This document shows positions 46,955-56,251 of a stretch of DNA of 64,000 nucleotides, one piece after another. Position 1 is the stretch's first letter, and the number at the start of each line of letters is the position of its first letter. The notes under the pieces are model-generated. The model was not told where the DNA came from. It did not search any database and saw only the letters and a program-made list of their open reading frames with translations. This DNA comes from Saccharomonospora sp. NB11 (GTDB lineage Bacteria; Actinomycetota; Actinomycetes; Mycobacteriales; Pseudonocardiaceae). The DNA is taken from positions 62,001 to 126,000 of the forward strand of contig NZ_JACBJG010000003.1 in the NCBI RefSeq assembly GCF_015910535.1. The letters run 5' to 3'. The position numbers and the translations under genes were made by a program.

Positions 46955-48927
46955 CCGACAGTCAGCTCGATGAATCGGCAACCAAAGAAGAGCAGACCAC
47001 AGAAAATCCGAAAAAAGACGACAACAGCGAAAAAACTAAGACATCTTTTACTTTTACCGCAGCTCAAGCTGGCGCAGTATTTGCCGGAAGCAATCACGGC
47101 CCCCTACACTTCAACTTCGACAAGGAGGTCAAAGACCCACCCGAGCCTCCTGGCGAGCTGGAACACGCAAGAAACGTCTTCTGCCCTCCGCTTAATTACC
47201 AAGCCGCAAAAGACATCTTAGAGAAACGCTCTATCGTCGTCCTACGCGGCCAATCCAGCGGAAGAACACACGCAGCGAGACGTCTCCTCTGCGACATGGG
47301 CATTACCCACGTGAAAAGATGCAGTAGTTCACGGGTTGCTAAAGATTTTACACCCGCCGAGGGTACTGATCCCATCGGCTATCTCTGGCTCGCGCAGCCT
47401 CCGCATTGGGACTCGGGACGACCACTCGATGATGTACTCGCCGAGCTGCGCGCACGGTTGGAGTCAGTCGGCGGAAAGATGGTTCTGGTCGGAGATAAAC
47501 TACCCCAAAGCACCGGTAGCGAATATTGCGTCACGCTTGAGCCCCCTCGAGTAACCTCGGTAGTTCTGTCACATCTTGCGCCGAGAAAGATCTCGCGCGA
47601 AAAGTACGACGAACTCGTCGGCGAGATCGGTATCAGCTACGACGAACTTTACCCAACCTCGTCACCACAACGAGGAAAGTTCGTGGCGACCCAGCTCATC
47701 GACTACATGGACGGGAAGTACGACGCTGAGCATATTCGTCACGAACTCACCCGAGTTGACGAACGCGACGTAGCTGAGTGGTTCACGACGGCTGACCTAC
47801 AGGATCGCTGTCTTGCTATTTCGGCCGCTTTCTTGGAAAACTACCCTTGGACCTTGATGTTCGAGGCTTCTTCTGAGTTGCAGAAACTTTTGAGCAACCC
47901 AGAGAACGGAGAAATCTGGCCGTACGATCCCCCGGACCTCTTCGAACGCGAAGCACGGGAACATTTACAGCGAGCGGCAGCAAGACTGGTTAGCGACGGG
48001 AACGACTTCCCGTTTGAGTCTCATCAAGTTCGTTTTCAAACCCCGGGCTGGGGCAGACGTTTACTTGCCTACGTCTGGAAGAGCTTCCCCGGCGCCAGGG
48101 AACATATCCGGGATTGGCTTAGCAATTTAGTGAGTCGATTAGGAATCGAGGATTCAGACGCAGCGGCCTCTCGGTTCGGGCAAATGCTAGCCGATAGTCG
48201 AGAACGCTCCTTCGGTTCGTGGCTCGAACCCTGGACTGAAGACGACTCATATCTGGTCAACAAAATGGCATCCGCCGCCCTGGAGCCGTTCTCGCAGAAT
48301 CCAGAGAACCACAAGTCGCTGCTCGACTTGCTATATAAATGGGCAAACTCATGGAGCAGTATTCACCAGAGGTATTCAGCGGCTACAGCCTTACAGGGAC
48401 CAATCGGTCAACTCTACGTCGAAGAGTCGATGGCGATGCTTCGCCATCTCGCTTCCAGGGCCGATGTCGTCCTACTGGGAGCCATCACGCGATCGATCGA
48501 AAATCTTGCGACTTTTCCGGATAACCGCCCAGTGATACAACGTACACTTCTTGAGTGGGTCCCGAAAAACGCACAAGCAAAATCTTTTGTTCGCCGGTGC
48601 TCAGAGATCGCAATTGGTCTCCTGCATCCACCGCATGTCTCGTTCTGTGAAGATGTAGATGCCTACAGGAAGCATCTAGATACCCTAGCTCGCCATCCCG
48701 AGAGCCGTCAGAACCTACTCATCAAGATGAATTTATGGTGTGCAGCAGGTGAGAGCGAGAAGTTCCGAGGACACGCACGCACTCTCATATCGACAGCTTT
48801 CGACCCTGGGACTCCGACAGGGGCCAGGCTCTCATACTACCTCCGTCGTGCCTTCTACGAAGACAAAGAAGGCCGACTCGACCCCTTGAAGCGACTCATT
48901 CGCGCTCTTCGTGAGGAATCGGCATGA
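46951..48927 (+). CDS. STAND-like NTPase with N-terminal amyloid-like signalling motif
   Basis: 658 residues. An acidic linker (1-30) leads to the short motif AVFAGSNHGPLHFNF (42-56), shared with the tail of the upstream cyclase-like protein. Then NVFCPP…YQAAKDIL and a P-loop-like VVLRGQSSGRTHAARRLL (about 93-110), one residue short of a standard Walker A and with Arg for Lys. The remaining 500 residues are helical. Similar heads and GxxGSGRT loops occur in actinobacterial conflict-system NTPases. ATGA overlaps link it to both neighbours. ATP use is uncertain. Confidence 0.6.
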   Translation: MTDSQLDESATKEEQTTENPKKDDNSEKTKTSFTFTAAQAGAVFAGSNHGPLHFNFDKEVKDPPEPPGELEHARNVFCPPLNYQAAKDILEKRSIVVLRGQSSGRTHAARRLLCDMGITHVKRCSSSRVAKDFTPAEGTDPIGYLWLAQPPHWDSGRPLDDVLAELRARLESVGGKMVLVGDKLPQSTGSEYCVTLEPPRVTSVVLSHLAPRKISREKYDELVGEIGISYDELYPTSSPQRGKFVATQLIDYMDGKYDAEHIRHELTRVDERDVAEWFTTADLQDRCLAISAAFLENYPWTLMFEASSELQKLLSNPENGEIWPYDPPDLFEREAREHLQRAAARLVSDGNDFPFESHQVRFQTPGWGRRLLAYVWKSFPGAREHIRDWLSNLVSRLGIEDSDAAASRFGQMLADSRERSFGSWLEPWTEDDSYLVNKMASAALEPFSQNPENHKSLLDLLYKWANSWSSIHQRYSAATALQGPIGQLYVEESMAMLRHLASRADVVLLGAITRSIENLATFPDNRPVIQRTLLEWVPKNAQAKSFVRRCSEIAIGLLHPPHVSFCEDVDAYRKHLDTLARHPESRQNLLIKMNLWCAAGESEKFRGHARTLISTAFDPGTPTGARLSYYLRRAFYEDKEGRLDPLKRLIRALREESA

Positions 48928-49868
48928 CACCCAACATCGGCAGCAAGTGGAACGTCATACAGGAACATTCTCATCCAAGGAGAGCGCTCCTCCGATACAA
49001 ACTTCGGAAGAATTGCTATAGTGCCCTCGTAGCACGCATGAAGGGCGGGGAGTGGGCAAGCTCCCACCTTCAGCTTGGGAGCACTGTCAACATCAGCCCA
49101 CTTACCGCTGGACTTGCGTTTACATCACAGAAGATCGAGAAGCTGTACGAGGTTGATCTCAGGAAACAAACGGTTGCTTTCAACAGCGTCCTGGAAACCG
49201 AGAACGAAGGTGCCGTAGTCGAAGCGGACGTTGCAGTTCACTGGCAGGTTCGCGATCCCGTAAGACTCATCCTAAGTCCTGAAATCGATATCCTGAGCTG
49301 TATCCAAGACTCAGTCGAAGAAGTACTGCGACCAATAGTGCTCAAGATAGATATCGATCGGCTAGAAAGCGTTTTTGAGCAGAGCGAAGCGCTCCAACCC
49401 ATGCGTATGCTCGACGACTTGCCAATCAGCTGGGGGGAAGGCACCGCGCTACTCCGATTAACAAGCGAAGGCAGGATCCATCGACACACCCTCGAGTCAA
49501 TCCGGCGCGCACGTGCAATCGAAAAAGAACAGCGGATGCTCGACCGGGAACGGATCGATTTCTACACCAGTGTAATAAACTCCGGCCAGGTCAGCTTGCT
49601 CGCACTGATGCTCAGCAACGACAAGACAGCTGCGCCTGACGTCTTGCAGTACATCGAGCAGCATGAACTGCAGACCAACGGGCCCGCCCCTAGTGACGAT
49701 CCCTTGCAAGCAGCGCTGAATCATATTATCAGCGGCGCAGACGAATTCGAATTACATGAAATGCGGCGCGACTTGCTCGCTGGCCTGCAGCGGAGAAATC
49801 CTGAAGACGAGTTCCTCGGGGAAGTAGCGGACAAAATACTAAAGCAGGAAACGCCACCTTCCCTATGA
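48924..49868 (+). CDS. SPFH/band-7-like protein
   Basis: 314 residues. The central part fits the SPFH/band-7 pattern: KLYEVDLRKQTVAFNSVLETENEGAVVEADVAVHWQV (residues ~74-110), then DPVRLI…ILSCIQDSVEEVLRPIVLKIDIDRLESVF and a late EGTALLRLTSEGRIHRHTLESIRRARAIEKEQRML, followed by a charged helical C-terminus. No clear membrane helix; SPFH proteins form oligomeric membrane platforms, so it may act as a scaffold or membrane-linked partner. Last gene of the island, coupled by ATGA and followed by a terminator. Confidence 0.6.
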   Translation: MTPNIGSKWNVIQEHSHPRRALLRYKLRKNCYSALVARMKGGEWASSHLQLGSTVNISPLTAGLAFTSQKIEKLYEVDLRKQTVAFNSVLETENEGAVVEADVAVHWQVRDPVRLILSPEIDILSCIQDSVEEVLRPIVLKIDIDRLESVFEQSEALQPMRMLDDLPISWGEGTALLRLTSEGRIHRHTLESIRRARAIEKEQRMLDRERIDFYTSVINSGQVSLLALMLSNDKTAAPDVLQYIEQHELQTNGPAPSDDPLQAALNHIISGADEFELHEMRRDLLAGLQRRNPEDEFLGEVADKILKQETPPSL

Positions 49869-49911
49869 CCGTTTCCATTACAGAGACAACCTCGACCCAC
49901 GAGCCAGTGCA

Positions 49912-49951
49912 CCTGTGGGAGGCTGGGTGGCCCTGGACGGCCTCCCACAGG
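49912..49951 (+). terminator. Terminator of the island operon
   Basis: 12-bp perfect stem (49912-49923 with 49940-49951) around a 16-base loop, 44 bases after the SPFH-like stop. Confidence 0.75.
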
Positions 49952-50081
49952 CTGCAAGCAAGTCAGACTCGCTCCACATGACCGCACCAGACGACCTCGT
50001 AGGCTATGTCTGCCGTCACCTCGGGTCGCCACCGCTCCATCACCGCTCCCACCGCTTCCGCCCCCGACTACGCTCGACGGC

Positions 50082-50729
50082 ATGGCGATCGAGGTGCTCC
50101 TCGTCGACGACCACGAGGTCGTCCGTCGTGGGTTGAAGGAGCTGCTGGGCGACGAACCCGACATCGAGGTGGTCGCCGAGGCGGGCAGTGCCGACGAGGC
50201 GCTCGCCGTGGCCATGCACCTCGAACCCGACGTCGCCGTGGTGGACGTGCGGCTCGGGGAGAACGAGACCGACGGCATCACGCTCTGCCGCGACCTGCGG
50301 GCGCGTCCCGGCGGCCCACGCTGTCTCGTACTCACCGCGTTCGACGACGAGGAGGCGATGGTCGGCGCCATCATGGCGGGCGCGTCGGGTTACCTGCTCA
50401 AGCAGGTGCGTGGCCAGGACGTCGTGAACGCGGTGCGCGAGGTCGCGGCCGGGCGGTCCCTGCTCGACCCGCTGACCACCGCCCGGCTGCTCGACACGAT
50501 GCGCAACCCGGCGCAGAGCGACCCGATGTCGATGCTCAGCGAACGCGAGCGCAGCGTCCTCGAACTCATCGGGCAGGGTCTGTCGAACCGCGAGATCGCC
50601 GAACAGCTCTTCCTCGCCGAGAAGACCGTGAAGAACTACGTCACCTCGCTGCTGGCGAAGCTGGGCATGCAGCGTCGCACCCAGGCCGCGGCGTGGGTCG
50701 CCCGCCACGGCTCCCGCCCTCAGCGCTGA
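50082..50729 (+). CDS. NarL/LuxR-type response regulator
   Basis: 215 residues. Receiver domain with acidic pair (LLVDDHEV), phospho-acceptor Asp in VAVVDVRL and Lys in YLLKQVRG. C-terminal LuxR HTH (LSERERSVLELIGQGLSNREIAEQLFLAEKTVKNYV, residues ~150-186). It faces the convergent histidine kinase gene; the pair probably forms one two-component system (DevR/DevS-like). Targets unknown. Confidence 0.9.
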   Translation: MAIEVLLVDDHEVVRRGLKELLGDEPDIEVVAEAGSADEALAVAMHLEPDVAVVDVRLGENETDGITLCRDLRARPGGPRCLVLTAFDDEEAMVGAIMAGASGYLLKQVRGQDVVNAVREVAAGRSLLDPLTTARLLDTMRNPAQSDPMSMLSERERSVLELIGQGLSNREIAEQLFLAEKTVKNYVTSLLAKLGMQRRTQAAAWVARHGSRPQR

Positions 50730-50740
50730 CGTCGCTCCAC

Positions 50741-51886
50741 TCAGGACTCCAGCGGGAGGTCGAACGCCACCAGGGTGCCCATGCTGGGCGAGGAGTTGAC
50801 GAAGAACTTCCCGCCCGCGCCCTCGGCGCGTTCGGCGAGGTGCCGCAGACCGCGTTTGGCCACGTCCCGAGGCACGCCGCAGCCGTTGTCGCGCACCCGC
50901 AGCCGCACGCCCTCGGCGTCGCGGTGCAGCGTCACCCGCACCTCGCTCGCCCCCGAGTGACGGACCACATTGGACAGTGCCTCGCGCAGCGCGGCCCGGA
51001 CGTGGTCGGCCCGCTCGGCGGGGATGTCGGCCAGTTCGCCCGAGAGTTCCAGCGTGGGCGGGTAGCCGAGCAGCTCGCCCGCGATCCGCACCTCACCGCG
51101 CGCCGACTCGGCCAGATCGGTCTCGGTCGCGGTCGACTCGCGCGGCTCCACCTCCGTGGTGCGCAACTCCCGCACGGTGCCGCGGATCTCCTCGATGGTG
51201 GCGTCGAGCTGGTCGATCGCCTCGCCCAGCCGCGCGCCGTCCGCCTGCGCGAACCGCCATCGCATCCGCCGTCGCACCCGGTCGAGCTGCATGCCCGCCG
51301 CGTACAGCCGCTGGACGATGACGTCGTGCAGCTCGCGGGCTATGCGTTCGCGCTCCTCGTACAGGGTGAGGCGGTGCCGCGCGTTGGCGCCCTCCGCGAG
51401 CGCGAGCACGACCCCGGCCTGTCCCGCGAACGCCGTGAGCACCTCGACGGTCTCGGCCGAGAACGGTTCGGCGCCCTTCTCGCGGTAGACGGTGAGTGCG
51501 CCGAGCAACCGTCCTCCCTGCCCGAAGGAGGCCGCCGCGAACGGTCCGTACGCACGCAGGACGTCGGGGACGAACCGGGAGGTGCGCGGATCGCTCGTGA
51601 CGTCGTCGGTGACCACGGTCTCGCCGCCCGCCGCGACCCGTCCGGCGGCGGACTCGGCCGGGAGCACGACGCCGAGCAGGTCGCGGTGGTCGGCGCCGTA
51701 GGCCGACTCGACCGTGACGCCGCCGTCGTCGGAACGCACCATCACCAGGCCGAGGTCGGCGTCGGCGAGTTCGGCCGCGTGCCGCACCACGGTTCCCAGC
51801 ACCGCACCCGGATCGGCGTCGGACAACGCCGATGCCGTGATCTCGGTCGCCGCGGCCAGGGCCCGCGCAGCCAGGTTCGGTTCCAT
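50741..51886 (-). CDS. GAF-domain sensor histidine kinase
   Basis: 381 residues: N-terminal GAF domain (about 10-175; ADLGLVMVRSDDGG…), HisKA_3 phospho-acceptor region with EERERIARELHDVIVQRLYAAG (~185-208, acceptor His), and HATPase ending with DNGCGVP and GTLVAFDLPLE. DevS/NarX type, soluble. It converges on the response regulator gene (11-base gap) and is the likely partner. It is preceded on the minus strand by the cydDC fusion, 14 bases from its stop. Confidence 0.9.
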   Translation of the reverse strand: MEPNLAARALAAATEITASALSDADPGAVLGTVVRHAAELADADLGLVMVRSDDGGVTVESAYGADHRDLLGVVLPAESAAGRVAAGGETVVTDDVTSDPRTSRFVPDVLRAYGPFAAASFGQGGRLLGALTVYREKGAEPFSAETVEVLTAFAGQAGVVLALAEGANARHRLTLYEERERIARELHDVIVQRLYAAGMQLDRVRRRMRWRFAQADGARLGEAIDQLDATIEEIRGTVRELRTTEVEPRESTATETDLAESARGEVRIAGELLGYPPTLELSGELADIPAERADHVRAALREALSNVVRHSGASEVRVTLHRDAEGVRLRVRDNGCGVPRDVAKRGLRHLAERAEGAGGKFFVNSSPSMGTLVAFDLPLES

Positions 51887-51900
51887 GAGCAGTGCCCAGT

Positions 51901-54900
51901 TTATGTGTGCTCACCTGCTCTCATCCGGGCGTCGGCGGCTCGCCGGACACGGACCCGCCCTTCCGCGACCTCCCACACCACGTCGGCGTCGACGGCTTCC
52001 TCCGGCCGATGGGTGACGTGGAGGACGGTCCGGCCCGCCAACGCGGCACGCAGGTTCGTCAACACCGCACGGGCCGTCTGCTCGTCCAGGTGTGCGGTGG
52101 GCTCGTCGAGCAGCACCACGTCCGCGTCCGAGGCGGCGAGCACCGCACGGGCCAACGCGACCCGGTGGGCCTGCCCGCCGGAGAGGCCACGACCGGCGTC
52201 GCCCAGCACCACATCGAGATCGAGGTCGGCGAGGCACACCGTCGACAACGCCTCCCGAAGGCGGTCGTCGTCGGCGTGCGGGTCGGCCAGACGCAGGTTC
52301 TCCGCCACGGTCGTGGAGACGAGCTGCGACTCCTGGGGTGCCCAGGCCACCTTCCCCGGCACGACGGCGTGCCCGCGTTCCGGCCGCAGGAAGCCGACGA
52401 CCGTCGACAGCAGCGACGACTTGCCTGCCCCGGAGGGACCGACCACCGCGACGTAGGTGCCGGGAGGAACGTCCAGGTCGACCTCGCGCAGCACGGGGGC
52501 CGCAGCACCGGGCCACCGGACGTCCACGTGCTCCAGCCGCAACTCGCCGCCGGCCGCCCGCTCCACCGTGCCGAGCGCATGTCGCTCGTCCGGTTCGGCG
52601 TCGAACGTGGCCGCGAGTCGGGTGCGGGCACGACGCAGTGCCTCCCGGTGCTGCGCGGCGGGCGGCAGCAGCGACAGCGCCTCGGCCAGCGCCAACGGCA
52701 CGAGGGCCAGCACGGGCGCGAGCACCGGGTTCAACGTGCCCGCGCCGACGGCCTCGGCGGCGAGACCGGCCCCGGCGACGGCCGCGAGTCCGGTCGCCAC
52801 CGTCACCACCGCCTCCGCCGCTCCCGCACCCCACGCCTGTCGGCGCGCGAGCGCGGCAAGCCTGCGGTCACGGGTCGCCAACGCGGACCGGTGGCCGGTG
52901 TGCGCGCCGAACGCGACGAGTTCGGCGGCGCCGTCGAACAACGCGAGCACCCGGGCGGCGACGTCGCGGCGACCGTCGGACAGCGTGGCGGTGGCGCGCC
53001 GGTCGAGCAGCACGGCCAGCGTCGGGGCGAGCACACCCGCCACGACGACGGCGGCAGCGAGCACCCAGCCCGCCGACGGCAGCACCACGGCCTGCACCGC
53101 GATCGCGCCGGCGGCCACCACGGCCACCACGCCGAACGGCGTCACGGCCCTCGGCAGCAGGTCTCGCACCGTGTCCACGTCGTCCACGAGTTCGCTGAGG
53201 CTCTCGCCATGCCGCGTCCGGGCGGGCCCGAGTCGCACGAGCGAGCACCACAGTCGCTCACGCAGCCGGGCGGCCACCCGGAACGCGCCGTCGTGGGTGA
53301 CCAACCGCTCGACGTACCGAAGCCCCGCGCGGGCGAGCCCGAACGTTCGCACTCCCACGACGGCCGCGGTCAGCGTGAGGATGGGCGGTTGCTGCGACGC
53401 CCTGGCGATGAGCCAGCCGGAGGTCGCCGTGAGCGCGATCCCCGCCAGCAACGCCGCCGCGCCGAGCACCACGCCGCGCACGAGCCTGCGTTCCCCCAGC
53501 TCCCGCCACGGCACGGCCCGCCCCGGTGTGGACGTGTCGGGAGCAGATCCGGCCTCGTGCTCCACCTCCGAGGTCGCGGCCTCGGCCGAGGTGAGTGCCG
53601 CACTGCGGTCATGCGCTGCCAGGACCACCGCGGCCCCCGCGTCCTGCGCCTCCCGCAGCGCCTGCCACACGCGCTCCGCATTCACCGGGTCCAGGTGTGC
53701 GGTGGGCTCGTCGGCGAGCAACAGCCACGCCCCGTGACGCAGCCGCAGCAACGCCCGGGCCACCGCCACCCGCTGGCGTTGGCCCACCGACAGCCGATGG
53801 ACCGCCCGCTCGGCCAGCCCGGCGAGGTCGAACCGCGTCAGCAGCTCGTCGATCTCGCCTTCGGACGCGCCCGTCAGGCTCAACTCGTCACGCACCCGGC
53901 CACCCGCGAACGCCGGTGACTGCGGAATCCACGCGACGGCCTCCCGCCACCGCCGCGGGTCGAGCTCAGCCAGCGGCACGCCGGCCACCGTCACCGTGCC
54001 CGAGGTGGGCGTGACGAAACCGAGCAGCACCGCGAGCGTGGTGCTCTTGCCCGTGCCGCTGCGCCCGACGAGCCGCACCCGCTGCCCGGGACGCACCACG
54101 AACGTCTCCCCGTCCGGCGCGAACCCGTCGCGACGGCGGACCCGCAGGTCCCGCACCACCACCGGACCACGCCGGGGCGCGCGGGTGCCCTGTGCTGGTG
54201 GCGCGACGGCCAGGACCTGCTCGACGCGCCGGGTGGCCTCCACACCGTCCTGACTGGCGTGGAAGGCGGCCCCGACCTGGCGCAACGGCTGATAGCACTC
54301 GGGCGCGAGGATCAACACGCCGAGCCCCACGGCCAGCGAGAGGTCACCCGACACCAACCGCACCCCGATGACCACGGCCACCAGCGCGACCGACAGCGTG
54401 GCCGCGAGTTCGAGCGCGAACGCCGACGCGAACGCCAGCCGCAGGGTCGACAGCGTCGTCGTGCGATGCCGGTCGCTCACCCGGCGCACCGCCTCCGCCT
54501 GCGCCTCGGCCCGGCGGAACGCGGTCAGCACGGGCAACGCCCTGACCAGTTCGAGCAGGTGTCCCGACAGGCGGTGCACGGCGTCGGTGGCCCGCTCCAC
54601 CCGGTCGGCGGTCTGTTTGCCGATGAGCACCGCGAACAGCGGCATCAGGGGCAGCGTGACCGCGACGATCACCGCCGACGGCCAGTCGGCGACCAGCACC
54701 GCCACCCCGGCCGCGAACGGCACGACGGCGGCCGTGATCAGGGCGGGCAGGTACTCGGTGAAGTACGCGTCGAGCGCGTCGAGCCCCTTCGTGGTGAGGG
54801 TGGTGAGTTCCCCCGCGCCTCGCGCGTCGATCCATTCGGGCCCCAGGCGGAGCGCGTGGTCGACGGCCTTGGCCCGCAGCTCCTCCTTCGCGCCTGCCGC

Positions 54901-55218
54901 CGCGCGCGCGGCCACCACCCGCAGAGCCCAGCCGAGCACTCCCCGCAGGATCACCGTCCCCGCGAGTGCGGCCAACACCGGTGCGTGCCCGGTGACCTCG
55001 CCCGCCACGACGTCCGCCAGAACCGAGGCCAGCAGGAACGCCTGCGCCACAAGGGCGCCTGCGTTGCCGAACGCCAGGACGGCCGAGAGGACCAGCGCTC
55101 GGCGCGCCGTCGCGGAGAGCGCGGGCAGCGCGCCGAGCGGGCCCCGACCCACCCACGTGGTGCCCCGGTCGGCTTCGGGCACCTCGGCGGAAAGGGGAGC
55201 GTGGGTGAGCACGTTCAT
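51901..55218 (-). CDS. cydDC: Fused thiol-reductant ABC exporter CydDC
   Basis: 1,105 residues: a natural fusion of CydD and CydC, the exporter of cysteine/glutathione-type thiols needed for cytochrome bd assembly. CydD half: six hydrophobic helices (about 40-300), Walker A GRSGTGKST (385-393), signature SVGQRQRVAVARALL. CydC half: a second membrane domain then Walker A GPSGAGKSS and DEPTAHLDEQTAR. ATG 55218 overlaps the cydB stop (ATGA). Part of the cydA-cydB-cydDC operon. Confidence 0.93.
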   Translation of the reverse strand: MNVLTHAPLSAEVPEADRGTTWVGRGPLGALPALSATARRALVLSAVLAFGNAGALVAQAFLLASVLADVVAGEVTGHAPVLAALAGTVILRGVLGWALRVVAARAAAGAKEELRAKAVDHALRLGPEWIDARGAGELTTLTTKGLDALDAYFTEYLPALITAAVVPFAAGVAVLVADWPSAVIVAVTLPLMPLFAVLIGKQTADRVERATDAVHRLSGHLLELVRALPVLTAFRRAEAQAEAVRRVSDRHRTTTLSTLRLAFASAFALELAATLSVALVAVVIGVRLVSGDLSLAVGLGVLILAPECYQPLRQVGAAFHASQDGVEATRRVEQVLAVAPPAQGTRAPRRGPVVVRDLRVRRRDGFAPDGETFVVRPGQRVRLVGRSGTGKSTTLAVLLGFVTPTSGTVTVAGVPLAELDPRRWREAVAWIPQSPAFAGGRVRDELSLTGASEGEIDELLTRFDLAGLAERAVHRLSVGQRQRVAVARALLRLRHGAWLLLADEPTAHLDPVNAERVWQALREAQDAGAAVVLAAHDRSAALTSAEAATSEVEHEAGSAPDTSTPGRAVPWRELGERRLVRGVVLGAAALLAGIALTATSGWLIARASQQPPILTLTAAVVGVRTFGLARAGLRYVERLVTHDGAFRVAARLRERLWCSLVRLGPARTRHGESLSELVDDVDTVRDLLPRAVTPFGVVAVVAAGAIAVQAVVLPSAGWVLAAAVVVAGVLAPTLAVLLDRRATATLSDGRRDVAARVLALFDGAAELVAFGAHTGHRSALATRDRRLAALARRQAWGAGAAEAVVTVATGLAAVAGAGLAAEAVGAGTLNPVLAPVLALVPLALAEALSLLPPAAQHREALRRARTRLAATFDAEPDERHALGTVERAAGGELRLEHVDVRWPGAAAPVLREVDLDVPPGTYVAVVGPSGAGKSSLLSTVVGFLRPERGHAVVPGKVAWAPQESQLVSTTVAENLRLADPHADDDRLREALSTVCLADLDLDVVLGDAGRGLSGGQAHRVALARAVLAASDADVVLLDEPTAHLDEQTARAVLTNLRAALAGRTVLHVTHRPEEAVDADVVWEVAEGRVRVRRAADARMRAGEHT

Positions 55219-56225
55219 CGGTGTGCGGGAGCCTTCGGGATGTGGTGGGTGCCGATGCGCTTGCGGAACACCCAGTAGGTCCAGCCCTGGTAGATCAACA
55301 CCGCAGGCGCGCCGAAGAGCCCGACCCAGCTCATGACCGTCAGCGTGTAGGGACTGGACGACGCGGAGTCGACCGTGAGCGAGTTCGCCGCGTCCAGGGT
55401 GGAGGGCAGCACGCTGGGGTACAGCGCGCCGAACAGGGCCACCACGGCCGCCGCGATCACGACGCCCAGCGCGGCGAATGCCTGCCCCTCCCGGCCGACG
55501 AGCAGTCGCCACACGGCGACGAGACCGGCGACGGGTACCAGGAGCACGGGCAGCAACGTCCACGTGACGCCTTCGTCCCACTGCACGAGCAGCAGGAGCG
55601 TGAACAGCGGGAGCAGCGCCACCGGCACGAAGCGCGCGGCGAACGACCGGGCACGATGCCGCAACTGTCCCTCGGTCTTCAGCGCGAGGAACGCCGCACC
55701 ATGCACCAGGGAGAACGCCGCGACTGCCACGCCGCCGAGCACGGTCTCCCAGCGCACCGCCTCCCACACGGACCCGACCCGGTCACCGTCGGCGTCGAGC
55801 GGCAGCCCGAACACCGTCGTGGCGAGGATCAGTCCCACGGCAAGCGGGGGCAGCCACGAGCCGAGCACGATGACGCGGTCCCAGGCCGCCCGCCACCGAG
55901 GTGAGTCGACCTTGCCGCGGTACTCGAAGGCCACGCCCCGCCCGATGAGCGCGAGGAGCAGGACGAGCACGGGCAGGTAGGCCGCGGAGAACAGCCCGGC
56001 GTACCAGGCGGGGAACGCGGCGAAGGTGGCTCCCACCGCGACGATCAACCAGACCTCGTTGCCGTCCCAGACCGGCCCGATCGTGTTGATCATGACGCGC
56101 CGCTCGGTGTCGTCGCGCCCGAGCACCGGCAGCAGCATCCCGACCCCGAAGTCGAACCCTTCCAGGAAGAGGTAGCCCAGCCAGAACAGGGTGATGATGC
56201 AGAACCACAGCGTGGGCAGGTCCAT
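55215..56225 (-). CDS. cydB: Cytochrome bd oxidase subunit II
   Basis: 336 residues with about eight or nine hydrophobic helices. Starts LPTLWFCIITLFWLGYLFLEGFDFGVGML, the typical CydB N-terminus, with WDGNEVWLIVAVGATFAAFPAWYA following. It pairs with CydA in the low-oxygen quinol oxidase. 140 bases after cydA; coupled to cydDC by ATGA. Confidence 0.95.
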   Translation of the reverse strand: MDLPTLWFCIITLFWLGYLFLEGFDFGVGMLLPVLGRDDTERRVMINTIGPVWDGNEVWLIVAVGATFAAFPAWYAGLFSAAYLPVLVLLLALIGRGVAFEYRGKVDSPRWRAAWDRVIVLGSWLPPLAVGLILATTVFGLPLDADGDRVGSVWEAVRWETVLGGVAVAAFSLVHGAAFLALKTEGQLRHRARSFAARFVPVALLPLFTLLLLVQWDEGVTWTLLPVLLVPVAGLVAVWRLLVGREGQAFAALGVVIAAAVVALFGALYPSVLPSTLDAANSLTVDSASSSPYTLTVMSWVGLFGAPAVLIYQGWTYWVFRKRIGTHHIPKAPAHR

Positions 56226-56251
56226 CAGCGCATCCCGGTCTCGAAGATCGA

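Larger units (their letters stand above)
45435..49951. other. Low-GC four-gene island (Crp/Fnr, cyclase-like, STAND-like, SPFH-like)
   Basis: Base composition drops sharply: two 60-base lines counted inside (47041-47100 and 48601-48660) are 50% and 48% G+C, against around 70% on either side. The four genes are on one strand and end in a strong hairpin. No integrase, transposase or tRNA is seen at the edges. Looks like a transferred defence or signalling cassette. Confidence 0.75.
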
